Source of the DNA: Halichoerus grypus
Lineage: Eukaryota > Chordata > Mammalia > Carnivora > Phocidae
Assembly (NCBI RefSeq): GCF_964656455.1
Contig: NC_135714.1
Span: forward strand, 56,755,850-56,819,849
DNA: 64,000 nucleotides
Direction of reading: 5' to 3'
Below, one piece after another: positions 37,690-47,974 of this stretch; positions within the stretch are counted from its first letter, which is position 1; each line of letters starts with the position of its first letter. The notes below the pieces were generated by a model. The model had not been told where the DNA came from and made no database searches. It worked only from the letters and a program-made list of their open reading frames with translations. The translations under genes were made by a program, and so were the position numbers.

Positions 37690-40600
37690 TGTTTTTGTTT
37701 TAATTTAAATTCAAGTTAGTTGACCTATAGTGTAGTATTGGTTTTAGAAGTAGAATTTAGTGATTCATCACTTACATAGAACACCCAGTGTTCATCCTAA
37801 CAAGTGCCCTTCTTAATGCTCATCACACATTTAGCCTGTCTACCCACCCACCCATCTTCCCTCTAGTAGCCCTCAGTTTGTTCTCTATAGATAAGAATCT
37901 CTTTTCTGATTTGCCTCTTTTCCCCCCCATGTTCATCTGTTTCATTTCTTAAATTCATTTCTTAAAGTCATTTCTTAAATTCCATATATGAGTGAAATCA
38001 TATGGTATTTGTCTTTCTCTGACTTATTTCACTTAGCATAATAGTCTCTAGCTCCATCCATGTCATTGCAAATGGCAAGATTTCATTCTTTTTTATGGCT
38101 GAGTAATAGTCCATTGTGTGTGTGTGTGTGTGTATTCATATACATATATATATTCATATACATATATGTTGTCTTTACCCATTCATCAGGCAATGGATTT
38201 TTGGGTGCTTTCCATAATTTGGCTATTGTTAATGCTGCTATAAGCATCATGCTATAAACTGCCCCTTTGAATCAGTATTTTTGTATCCTTTGGGTAAATA
38301 CCTACTAGTGCAATTGTTAGATCATAGAGTAATTCTATTTTTAACTTTTTGAGAACCTCCATATTGTTTTCCAGAGTGGCTGCACCACTTTGCATTCCCA
38401 ACAGTGCAAAAGGGTTCCCCTTTATCTGCATCCTTACCATCTTTTGTTTCTTGTGTTAATTTTAGCCATTTCTGACAGGTGTGAAGTGATATCTCATTGC
38501 CGTTTTGATTTGTATTTCCCTAATGATGAGTGATATTGAGCATCTTTTCATGTGTCTGTTAGCTATTTGGATATCTTTTTTGGAAAATGTCTATTCATGT
38601 CTTCTGCCCATTTCGTAACTGGATTATTTATTTTTTGGGTGTCCAGTTTTATAAGTTCTTTATATATTTTGGTTACTAACCCTTTATCAGATATGTCATT
38701 TGCAAATATCTTCTCCCATTCAGTAGGTTGTTTTTAGTTCTGTTGATTGTTCCCTTCATTGTGCAGAAGCTTTTTATCTTGATGAGGTCCCAATGGGTCA
38801 TTTTTGCTTTTGTTTCCCTTGCCTCTGAAGACATGTCTAATAAGTTGCTGCAGCCAAGGTCACAGAAGTTGCTTCCTGTTTTCTCCTCTAGGATTTTGAT
38901 GGTTTGTCTTACATTTAGGTCTTTCCTCCATTTTGAATTTATTTTTGTGTATGGTGTAAGAAAGTGGTCCAGTTTCATTCTTCTGCATGCTGCTGTTCAG
39001 TTTTCCCAACACCATTTATTAAAGAGACTGTCTTTTTTCCATTGGATATTCTTTCCTGCTTTGTTGAAGATTAGTTGGCCATACATCTGTGGGTCCATTT
39101 CTGGGCTCTCTATTCTGTTCCATTGATCTGTGTCTGTTTTTGTGCCAGTACCACAGTCATGATGACTACAGCTTTATAATATAGCTTGAAGTATGGAATT
39201 GTGTTGCCTCCTGCTTTGCTTTTCTTTTTCAACATTACTTTGGCTACTCATGGTCTTTTCTGGTTCTACACAAGCTTTAGGATTGAATGTTCTAATTCTG
39301 TGAAAAATGCTGGTGTTATTTTTATAGGGATTGCATTGAATGTGTAGATTCTTTGGGTAGTATAGACATTTTATCAATATTCTTCCAATCCATGAGCATG
39401 GAATGTTTTTACATTTCTTTGTGTCCTCTTCAATTTCTTTCATAAGTGTTCTATGGTTTTCAGTGTACAGATCTTTTAACTCTTTGGTTAGGTTTATTTG
39501 TAGGTATCTTTGGATTTTGGTGCAATTGTAAATGGGATTGATTCCTTGACTTCTCTTTATGCTGCTTCATTATTGGTGTGTACAAATGCAACAGATTTCT
39601 GTACATTGATTTTTATATCCTGAGAATTTGTTGAATTCATGTACCTGTTCTAACCATTTTTTTGGTGAAGTCTTTCAGGTTTTCTACATAGAGTATCAAA
39701 TTGTCTGCAAATAGTGGAAGTTTGACTTCTTCTTTGCTGATTAGGATGCCTTTTATTTCTTTTTGTTGTCTGCTTGATGAGGCTAAGACTTTTAGTACTA
39801 TGTTAAATAACAGAGGTGAGAGTAAACATCCTTGTTTTGTTCCTGACTGTAGGGGAAAGGCTCTCAGTTTTTCCCCTTTGAGGTTGATATTAGCTGTGGG
39901 CCTTTCATATGTGGTCTTTATCATGTTGAGGTATGTTTCTTCTATCCCTACTTTGTTGAGGGTTTTTATCAAGAAAGGATGCTGTATTTTGTCAAATGCT
40001 TTTTCTGCATCTATTGAGGGGATCATATAGTTTTTATCCTTTTATTAATGTGGTGTATCATGTTGATATTGAACCACTCCTGTGGCCCAGGAATAAATCC
40101 CACTTGACCATGGTGAATAGTCCTTTTAATGTACTGTTGGATTCAATTAGCTATTACCTTGTTGAGAACTTTTGCATTCATGTTCATCAAGGATATTTGT
40201 AATTCTCCATTTTAGTGGGGTCTTTGTCTGGTTTGGGGATCAAGGTAATGCTGGCTTGTAGAATGAGTTTGGAAGTTTTCCTTCTATTTTTATTTTTTGG
40301 AAGAGCTTCAGCAGAATAGGTATTAATTCTTTTCTAAATGTCTAGTAGAATTACCCTGGGAAGCCATCCTGCCCTGGACCCTTGTTTGTTGGGAGATTTT
40401 TGATTACTGATTCAATTTATTTGCTGGTTATGGGTCTGCTCAAATTTTCTATTTCTTACTGTTTTAGTTTTGGTAGTTCATATCTTTCTAGGAATTTATC
40501 AGTTTTTTCCAGATTGCTTAATTTGTTGGCATATAATTTTTCCTAATATTCTCTTATAATTATTTGTATTTCAGTGGTGTCAGTTGTGATTTCTCCTCTT

Positions 40601-40976
40601 TCATTTGTGATTTTATTTATTTGGGTCCTTTCTCTTTTCTTTTTAATAAGTCAGGGTTTATCAATTTTGTTAATTCTTTCAAAGAACCAGCTCCTAGTTT
40701 TGTTGATCTGTTCTTTTGTTTTTTATTCCTACATCATTTATTTCTGCCCTAATCTTAATTATTTCCCTTTTTCTGCTGGTTTTAGGCTTTATTTGCTCTT
40801 CTTTTTCCAGCTGTATTACTATAAACTTCCCTCTTAGGAACACCTTTGCTGTGTCCCAAAGGTTTTGTACGGTCATGTTTTCATTTGCTTCCATGTATTT
40901 TTTTTTCTTTAATTTCCAGATTAACCCATTCATTCTTTAGTAGGATATTCTTTAACCTCTATGTATTTGTGGACTT
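37690..40976 (-). mobile_element. 5'-truncated LINE-1, minus strand (3.3 kb)
   Basis: On the minus strand ORF2 starts in the linker ('NMTVQNLWDTAKVFLRGKF', about 40870), passes the reverse transcriptase ([18 protein letters not shown] at about 40010; the catalytic motif reads FADN instead of FADD near 39698-39712) and the C-terminal domain, then the 3' UTR and an A-rich tail at 37690. Flanks share ttgcaggattct (37678-37689 and 40977-40988), a 12-bp duplication. Stops and frameshifts show it is inactive. Confidence 0.93.
38114..38170 (+). repeat. (TG)n and TA-rich microsatellite inside the LINE-1
   Basis: A (GT)9-10 run at 38114-38133 is followed by 'attcatatacatatatatattcatatacatatatg'. In related copies the same ORF2 position only carries a short 'cattgtatatatacacac', so the repeat has expanded here. 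Confidence 0.85.
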
Positions 40977-40988
40977 TTGCAGGATTCT

Positions 40989-41302
40989 GATTATAGTGAT
41001 GAACTTATTGATTAGCATGTAACAGAGTCAACCTAATCTAGGCAAAATATTCTATTCCCAAAGCATTCTTTTAATCAAAAAAGCAGTTTTACTGCAAGTC
41101 ACAAAGAGTCCTTCTGTTGATGGCCTTTGCTTTTGAAAATGTTTTGTGTTTTTTGCTATGATTGTTGGTTAGTTTCTGTTATAATTCCCTGCTTATTCCT
41201 TAGAATATTAATCCCTCAGATTTGTATTGTGCTCTACAGATTACAGAACTTTTGTTTATATTATCTGATAATTGCCCCAGTATCCTGTGAAGCAGTCAAG
41301 AG
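40989..41302. other. Unassigned sequence
   Basis: No recognisable feature between the LINE-1 and the hAT-like element. Confidence 0.4.
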
Positions 41303-41622
41303 CAGGAATCTGCAAACTTTTTCTGTAAAGGACCAGATGGTAAAGATTTTAGGTTTTCTGTACCATAATGTCTCTGTGACAACTACTCAGCTCTGATTTT
41401 GTAGCACAAAAACAACCATATTCTATATTTAAATGAATGAACATGAATGTGTTTCAGTAAAATGTTGTCCATGGACCCTGAGACTTGAATTTCATATAAT
41501 TTTTCCTGAGTCATGAAATATTAATCCTATGATTTCTTTTCCCAACTATCCTTTGCTTGTTCACCATACAAAACTAAGTGGCAGGCCAGATTTGGCCTCT
41601 GAGCTACAGTTTGCTGATCATA
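41303..41622. mobile_element. MER1/Charlie-like hAT transposon fossil
   Basis: Begins caggaatctgcaaactttttctgtaaaggaccagatggtaaagattttagg and ends 'ggccagatttggcctctgagctacagtttgctgatca', the paired ends of MER1-group elements. The interior phrases 'gtctctgtgacaactactcagctctg' and 'tgtttcagtaaaa' agree. No transposase frame. Confidence 0.72.
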
Positions 41623-41635
41623 GGGTAAAATAATG

Positions 41636-41965
41636 TGAAGGTTTGAATTTCGTCTCTACTACTTACTAACACTGGAGTCTTTGGGTAAATAACTTTATCT
41701 TGAGTTGTCACTTCCATGTTTTCACAGTAGAAATAAAAATGCCTACTTCACAGTTCCATGAGAATAAAATGAGCATCAATGAGATAAAATACAACGTTTC
41801 TAGAATTGGTAGTTTCTCAATTACTTTTCTCTTCCTTATATTATGCTATGGAGGAGGAATCTAAGTCTCAGAAGTTAAGTGATCTGCCCAGGATCATAGA
41901 GTCTTTGGTGGTAAAGCTGGGACTTTGAATTCAAGTCTCTTGCACATTTGGTGGACTCTGACCAA
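41636..41965. repeat. Two adjacent MIR-like fragments
   Basis: 41640-41790 carries 'tcgtctctactacttactaacactggagtctttgggtaaataactttatc...' and 41850-41960 carries 'ggaggaatctaagtctcagaagttaagtgatctgcccaggatcatagag...aaagctgggactttgaattcaag'. Both follow the MIR core, from different parts of the element. Confidence 0.55.
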
Positions 41966-42330
41966 GGTGTCTCCCGTTTGCATGGCAGTTGCATACAGTG
42001 GGTATCTTTCCCCATCTTGGGCCTTTCTCAGATGTGCAGCTCAATTCTACTTCCTGTCATCTTCATCACTTAGTTCTTAGTATTCTAAACAAAATTTTCT
42101 TTTAAATCCAAGCAAAACCTAGAAATAGGGCTTATTAATTCTAACTACTATTCCCCTAAGGTTCTACTCACTGGAGACCACCAGGTTTCTTCGAGGGGAA
42201 AAGCTCATTTGTATCGCCTTTATATATTTTGTTTTTTGTTTTATATTATGTGAGGATGCTCCTCTGGACTTTATAATGGACAGATGGTAGTGGAAAATTT
42301 AAGAGAATTAAGACATTATAACAGAGTATA
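41966..42330. other. Unassigned sequence
   Basis: No recognisable feature. Confidence 0.4.
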
Positions 42331-42334
42331 AAAT

Positions 42335-42765
42335 TGATGAGGTTTTGGGATATAGGTGAGGTTCGGTGGGGTGAGGTCTGGAGCTGATGACCAAGAAGGG
42401 ATTCCTGGACGTCTTTGGTGCAAAATGGTGGTTTATTAAAGCACAGGGACAGGACCCGTGGGCAGAAAGAGCTGCTGTCCTGGGGTTGTGGGGGGTGACT
42501 GATTGTGTACTTGGGAGTTGGGGGAGGTAAGGAAAAGGGAGGTTTCAAAAGGATTTTCATATGTTAAAGAAGACTCACAGGGTATGCAGGACTTGCCATT
42601 GTCAAGTTCAGGTTGTTTTTCCCTCTAGCAAGGCATTAATATTAAGATAGTTGGGAGATTCCAGGAAGAAGCTCACACATGTCCCACCCAGTAGTGGGGG
42701 TAGGGGGGAGGTTGCAGGGTGTCAGCTGGTGCTTTGTCCTTAGCTAGCCTTCTGCTCCCTCATCA
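42335..42765 (-). mobile_element. ERV1-type solo LTR, minus strand
   Basis: A 431-bp block has perfect 8-bp inverted termini TGATGAGG (42335-42342) and CCTCATCA (42758-42765), i.e. the TG...CA ends of an LTR, and is flanked by a 4-bp direct repeat AAAT (42331-42334 and 42766-42769). Four-base duplications are usual for gammaretrovirus-like integrases. On the minus strand a poly(A) signal AATAAA lies at 42437-42432, leaving roughly 100 bp of R-U5. No internal retroviral sequence adjoins it, so it is a solo LTR left by LTR-LTR recombination. Confidence 0.82.
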
Positions 42766-42769
42766 AAAT

Positions 42770-43244
42770 GTGCTTGTATTTGCAAATACAATGTGCTAAT
42801 GTTTTCACTAAAATATGAAAAAGCAGTTGGTTACATTCACAATGGAACTAGTTTAAAAAAAATCAAAGACCTGATAAAGACAAAACATAGAATCTTTTTT
42901 GTAGGCAGATTACATTGAAGGTTAAAAAAAAGTAAAGAAAAACCTTTTTGTTTAGTTTCTTATCAAGAGCAGACTGGTAATTTAAGAAAACTTTGTCTTT
43001 TTAACAGAAAACCAAATCTTAATTTTGGATCAGTGTACTTTTGATATTAAACCCCCCCCCCTTTGTTTTTTAGTGTGTGCACTGTTTTGATTATCTCCTG
43101 GGGTGTTTACATTTCAAAGACTTAAGACTCCCAACTCCAAGGGACAGAAAAAAATGGAAATTTTCTCCTAGGAGTTTTTTGGTAATTGTTATTTGAAATA
43201 TTCCTTTGTGTTAGGGTCAGACAGCATGGGACACCTCTGGGTTC
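42770..43244. other. Unassigned sequence with poly-C run
   Basis: Contains a C10 run near 43053-43062; otherwise nothing recognised. Confidence 0.4.
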
Positions 43245-43449
43245 TTTTTTTTTTTTTTTTTTTTTTAAGATTTTATTTATGTGTGAGAGAGAGAGAGAGT
43301 GAAAGCAAGCATGAGCAGGGGGAGGGGCAGTAGGAGAAGCAGGCTCCCCACTAAGCGGGGAGCCGGAGGCAAGGCTTGATCCCAGGACCCTGAGATCATG
43401 ACCTGAGCTGGAGGCAGACGCTGCACGGACTGAGCCACCCAGGTGGCCC
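43245..43449 (-). mobile_element. Can-SINE, minus strand
   Basis: Poly-T over 20 long, taagattttatttatgtgtgagagagagagag, and head complement ctgagccacccaggtggccc. Target duplication not clear. Confidence 0.95.
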
Positions 43450-44555
43450 TGTTTATTTTTAATCATGATAATATCCTTCTCTTTCGTGATTTTCCCAGAG
43501 ATTCCAACTCTTAGCATCCTTTTAGGCTTTGTCGTAAGTGTCTGGATCTTAATCTCTGGTGTCTTGTGTCCTCCTAACTTTGTAAAGGGCATGCTAAGTA
43601 TCTAATTTATTATTCTGCTCTCCTACCTTGTCTGTCAACCCTGAAGATAGTCGAGTAGTGGACCCCTGCATATCATTCTCTAATTTCCATTCTTTCTCTA
43701 ACTTTCTAATTCAAGCTTCAGCTTCTGGTTGGGCATCAGTGGCCAGCTGAATTGCCCATAGTAGAGGCCATCCCACTGTGGCATTCATGTATTCCCCTTA
43801 CTCTGCTACAGTGTGCTATGTGTAATCCCTCAAATAAGTGTATTAGGGCAGCCAGCATTTTTGAGGCATCCCTGTATTTGTTTGGTGGTCCACAAGCATC
43901 TGACATATGGTCCATCTTCCCCACATAGAGGTCGAAGGCCAATTTGGGATTTCCCTCAAAGATGCTTCTTTCTCAAGGCTAGGGAACTTAAGAGATGTGT
44001 AGGGCCAACTTTTCCCATAGGAAGATGATAGCTAATTCAGGCTTTACCCCACAGACACCTCTTTCCCATGGCCTATTTCTTTGGTCTCCTGGCTGACTCA
44101 CCAGTTGTTGGTTCACAAGCTCCTTGGGGGCTTCTCAGGAATAATTTGAAATAGGCTCCATACTTGGAGGCAGGGAGAGACTGAAGAAAGAGGCAGGCCA
44201 CCTCATATTGGTAGGTGGCAGGTTGAATAAGCAAAGAGAAGTTACATATGAGGATTATCTTGGGCAACAGCAAAACCAATAGATCTCCACATCCACCTGT
44301 CACATCTTAAAAATTTATATAGGGGCCTTAACTGAGTTCAGTCACATATGCTGTCCAGATAGTTTCAGTACCACATCATTATTTCAAGGCTATGTCCTTG
44401 GGTCAGCCTCTGGGAGTGGGGAAGGCAAACAGAATTCACATTCCATGGATGGAGGATAGGGTGAGGAGCCTTTGATTGTCAGGGTCCAGCTCAAGGGTCA
44501 ACCAGTGATCATGTCCTCTTGACCTCCTCTGACAATTTACTATTTTTCTTGTTGA
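43450..44555 (-). other. Possible old LTR-retroelement interior (low confidence)
   Basis: The minus strand holds interrupted open stretches (for example 43942-43736) rich in charged residues and joined by frameshifts, and the region directly precedes an old LINE-1. The texture suggests decayed gag-like or other retroelement coding sequence, but I cannot point to a diagnostic motif. It may equally be ordinary unique DNA. Confidence 0.25.
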
Positions 44556-44559
44556 GACT

Positions 44560-45840
44560 GAAGCTGAGATCATTGATTTGAATGCTTTCTTCTTAATACA
44601 GAAGTTTATCACTGGGATCAGTCTAAGTTGGTATTTTTTCTTTCACTACTTTAAAATCAGTAAGATAATGCTTTTGTGATCTTCTGGCTTGTGTTATTTT
44701 TGACATGAAGTCTGATGCTATTATTATTTTTGACCCTTTGTATATAAAAAAGTTCTATAGAGATTTTTCTTCTCTTACACTTAAAGCCAGTGACAGAGAC
44801 AATATTGAGAAAGTGGATTACATTGTGCTTTGGTGTAGTTTTCCTCATTTTCCTTGTGTTTGGTGTTCATGGAGATTTTTCAATATATGTTTATATTTTT
44901 CATCAACTATGAAATTTTTCCAATTACCAAATCTTCAAATATTTGTCCTCCACCTTGTTCTCTAACTTAGGGGCTCCATTTACATCTATATTAGGGTGCT
45001 TGAAGCTGTCCCACAAATAAATTGTTGCTCTCTGTTTCACTTAAGGTAACCCTATTGGTATGTCTTCAAGTTCAATAATTTTTTCACCTACAACATCCAA
45101 TCTGTTAATCCCACATATATTTTTATTTTTCATTTTATACACTTTAGTTTTCATCTCTAGAACTTTGATTTGTGTCCTTCTAAAAACTCTATTAACCCGA
45201 TTAATCTTGTCTCTGCTTTCAGGAACATGTGATGTACACCTGCAATTTTTAATGTTTGTTTACTAAATCTATGATCTGTATCATTTCTGGGTTGAATTTT
45301 CTTGATAGACTTTTCTCATAGGTCCTATTTTTCTACTTTGCATACATAACTTTTTATTGGATGTTAGATGTAGTGAATTATACCTTTCTTGGTGCTGGAT
45401 ATATTTCTATTCTTACAGTCTTGAGCTTTGTGTGGGATATACCTTTTCTTGTTAAGAAATGCTTTAACCCTTTTAGATCTTCTAACTTTGTTAGGTGTGG
45501 TTAGGACAGTGGTTTGTTTGGGGCTAATTCTTCCTATTACTGAAGCAACACTCTGAGTGCTCTACTGAATGCCTCATGAGTGGTGAGATTTTATGTGAAA
45601 TCTGAGAATAGGATTTCTTTTTTTACAGCCTTTTGTGGACCCTAGGTAGTTTTCCTGCCTTTACATAGTTTCCTCAAATGTGTACATTGATCAATACTCA
45701 ATGAAAAATCAGGATGGACCCTCTACAGATCTTAAGTGCTCTTTCTGTGTGCAATTGTTTTCTTTCTTGGTGTCTTCACTGTGACGTCTAACTGCTTTGG
45801 TCTCCCCATGTTGAATTTGGGTAGCTATTAGATGGACCCT
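44560..45840 (-). mobile_element. Old LINE-1 (L1M group) 3' UTR, antisense
   Basis: Phrases in order: 'ttctcataggtcctatttttctactttgcatacataactttttattggatg', 'ttggtgctggatatatttctattc', 'ttgtttggggctaattcttcctattactgaagcaacactctgagtgctctac', 'gatcaatactcaatgaa', and 'ctgtgacgtctaactgctttggtctcccc'. All are typical of long old L1M 3' UTRs. It is useful for comparison with the split copy around 13.5-20.1 kb. Confidence 0.75.
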
Positions 45841-46330
45841 GAAATTTAAGTTAGATAATTGGATTGAGATATAAACTTAGGCATTGTAAGCATATATGGT
45901 ATATTTAAAGCCATGAAACAGCATGATTTACCAAAGGGGTTCGTGTTTACGGAGAAGACTAAGATGTTGAGCCCTGTAGAAATCCAACATCAAGAGGCTG
46001 GGATAAAAAGAGAAGAAGCCAACAGAAATGCAATTCAACTTCTTAATGTTTTCCATACTTTACTGTCATATTTTATTTATTAAAAATACTTATTATCCAG
46101 ACCTTTTAGATATACTATAAAATAAGGTGTTTCTTGACATGTATAGTTCATCACATTTCCAGCAATGTCTTCTTTTACATTTTTATTCATTTTTTTAGAT
46201 GAGAATTGGTTTTATAATAAATGATAAATTAATGGCATGCCCTATTAAAATTTTAAAAATATATTAGACCTAGTTTCATATTAGGGCTGCTCCTAAAGAA
46301 GTATATTAATGATGGATATAAGGAACACAT
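45841..46330. other. Unassigned sequence
   Basis: No recognisable feature. Confidence 0.4.
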
Positions 46331-46334
46331 CCAC

Positions 46335-46465
46335 CTGCATCAGAACTATAGTTGCTTGTTAAGAATGTTGATTACTGGGATTCCAGTCTGGATTTAGAGT
46401 CTGTACATTTTCATTTTTATTAAGATCTTCAAATGACTCTTAGGTATACCAGGGTTGAAGAATTA
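46335..46465 (+). mobile_element. MER5-like hAT fragment
   Basis: 'catcagaactatagttgcttgttaagaatgttgattactgggattccag...gtctgtacattttcatttttattaagatcttcaaatgactctta' follows the MER5A layout in diverged form. Confidence 0.5.
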
Positions 46466-46479
46466 GGACTCATTTTGTC

Positions 46480-46677
46480 CGTGGTTCTGAACTCTTTTTA
46501 TGCCCTGAAAGGTTTTGTGTTTGTTGTTGTTGTTGTTGTTTGTTGTTGTTGTTTTCTAATGATGATGCCTGGGCTCTATAGAGATTTTGATTCAGTTGAT
46601 TAGGTTTGGGGCCTGGACATCTATATTTTAGGCCTTTAATGTAATTCTGATGTGCAGCTAGAATTTAGAACCATGTC
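46480..46677. mobile_element. MER5-like hAT element with internal (TTG)n repeat
   Basis: Ends gtggttctgaac (46482-46493) and ttagaaccatg (46664-46674) are the inverted termini of a MER5-type element. Between them lie 'gattttgattcagttgattaggtttggggcctggacatc' and 'taatgtaattctgatgtgcagctag'. A (TTG)n stretch at 46508-46554 has grown inside it. Confidence 0.58.
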
Positions 46678-47266
46678 TTAGGGTGGAGTATGAACACATG
46701 TAAGTGGGTGTTTATGTATAGAAGAAATCTGGAATTTTCTTTGAAACAGGCAATATAGGTGAGTGCAAACAGAGTAAGCAAGAACCTGACTGTTATCAAA
46801 GGTCAGGCAGGTTATAGGTCAAATAGAGAAAGTTAAACAGGCATGAAATAATTAGAGGATATATTAGTTGAAATGATGTTGAGAATGAAGTAGAGGTCAT
46901 CTCATAAAGTCTCAAAGGACTCTGCATGTGGGCTCTAAATCTGGAATGCCAGAGTCAGAGTATCCTGGTGAATAGGAAAGTAAAACCTATTGCTGATCTT
47001 AAGATAGGGATTTTTTTTTTTAATCTTAAAATATTTGCTGTGTGAATGGTTTAGGGTTCAGAGATTTTTCTTTATACCAGAGAACGTCAAAAGTCTATGC
47101 ACCCTAAATAAGGCAGGCAAAGGTGCATAGGTTTAGATCAATGAACACAAGTTTTCTTTTTTTTTTTCATTTTTTTCATCTTTTTAACACTTCCTGACTT
47201 TGACTATATTCCCTTCATATAATATAATTCTTAAAGCTGCTTTCAGGAAAGAATTTGATCCAGAAA
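46678..47266. other. Unassigned sequence
   Basis: No recognisable feature apart from T-runs near 47010 and 47155. Confidence 0.4.
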
Positions 47267-47281
47267 AAGGCTTACTTCTTT

Positions 47282-47488
47282 TTTTAAAATGTATTTATCT
47301 GAGAGAGAGAGAGAGAGCACACGAGCACAAAAGAATGAGCCATAGTAGGGGCAGAGGGAGAGAGAGAATCTGAGCAGACTCCACGCTGAGCGAGTCTGAC
47401 ACAGAGCTCGATCCCATAACCCTGAGAACATGACCTGAGCCAAAATCAAAAGTCAGATGCTTAACCTATTGAGCCACCCAGGTGCCCC
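47282..47488 (-). mobile_element. Can-SINE, minus strand
   Basis: tttaaaatgtatttatctgagagagagagagagag at the left and head complement gagccacccaggtgcccc at the right. Duplication aaggcttacttcttt (47267-47281) and aaggcttgcttcttt (47489-47503), one mismatch. Confidence 0.95.
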
Positions 47489-47621
47489 AAGGCTTGCTTC
47501 TTTGAGGTTATTTCCACTTTAATGGGAGAGTTTATCGAATATATCTCTAATAGCTGGAAGAGGAGGTATTTTAAGAGTATGACTTTTTCCCAGTGACCCT
47601 GAAATCATACCATAGAGCTTC

Positions 47622-47969
47622 TGCTGTAGACAGTGTTTGTATCTCCCCAAGTTTCATGTTGAAATCCTAACAGTGATGGTTATAGGAAAGGGAGACTTTT
47701 GGAGGGGATTAGGTCAATAGAGTGAAGCCCTAATGATATGATCAATGCCCTTAGAGTCCTGAGAGAGCTTGCTTCCCCTCTCTGCTCTCTGCCCTGTGGG
47801 AATACACTGAGGATTGGCAGTCTGTGACCCAGAAGAGGGGTCTATACAACCATGGTGGCATTCTGATCTTGAACTTCCATCCTTTAGACCTGTAAGAAAT
47901 AAACATTTGTTGTTTATAAGCTACCCAGTCTATGGTAATTTGTTATAGTGGCCTAAGCATTCTAAGACA
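47622..47969 (+). mobile_element. MLT1/MST-type MaLR LTR, near complete
   Basis: TG...CA block starting tgctgtagacagtgtttgtatctcccc, with 'catgttgaaatcctaacagtgatgg', 'agacctgtaagaaataaacatttgttgtttataagctacccagtctatgg' (AATAAA poly(A) signal) and end 'ggcctaagcattctaagaca'. The flanks gcttc and gctac match at four of five bases, as expected for a 5-bp duplication. Confidence 0.78.
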
Positions 47970-47974
47970 GCTAC

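Noticed and set aside
38728..39126. 132-codon plus-strand open frame
   Set aside because: It is antisense to LINE-1 ORF2 in the minus-strand element.
43450..44555. Confident call of a retroviral gag region on the minus strand
   Set aside because: There are fragmentary open stretches but no diagnostic motif such as a CCHC knuckle or major homology region, so it is kept only as a low-confidence note.
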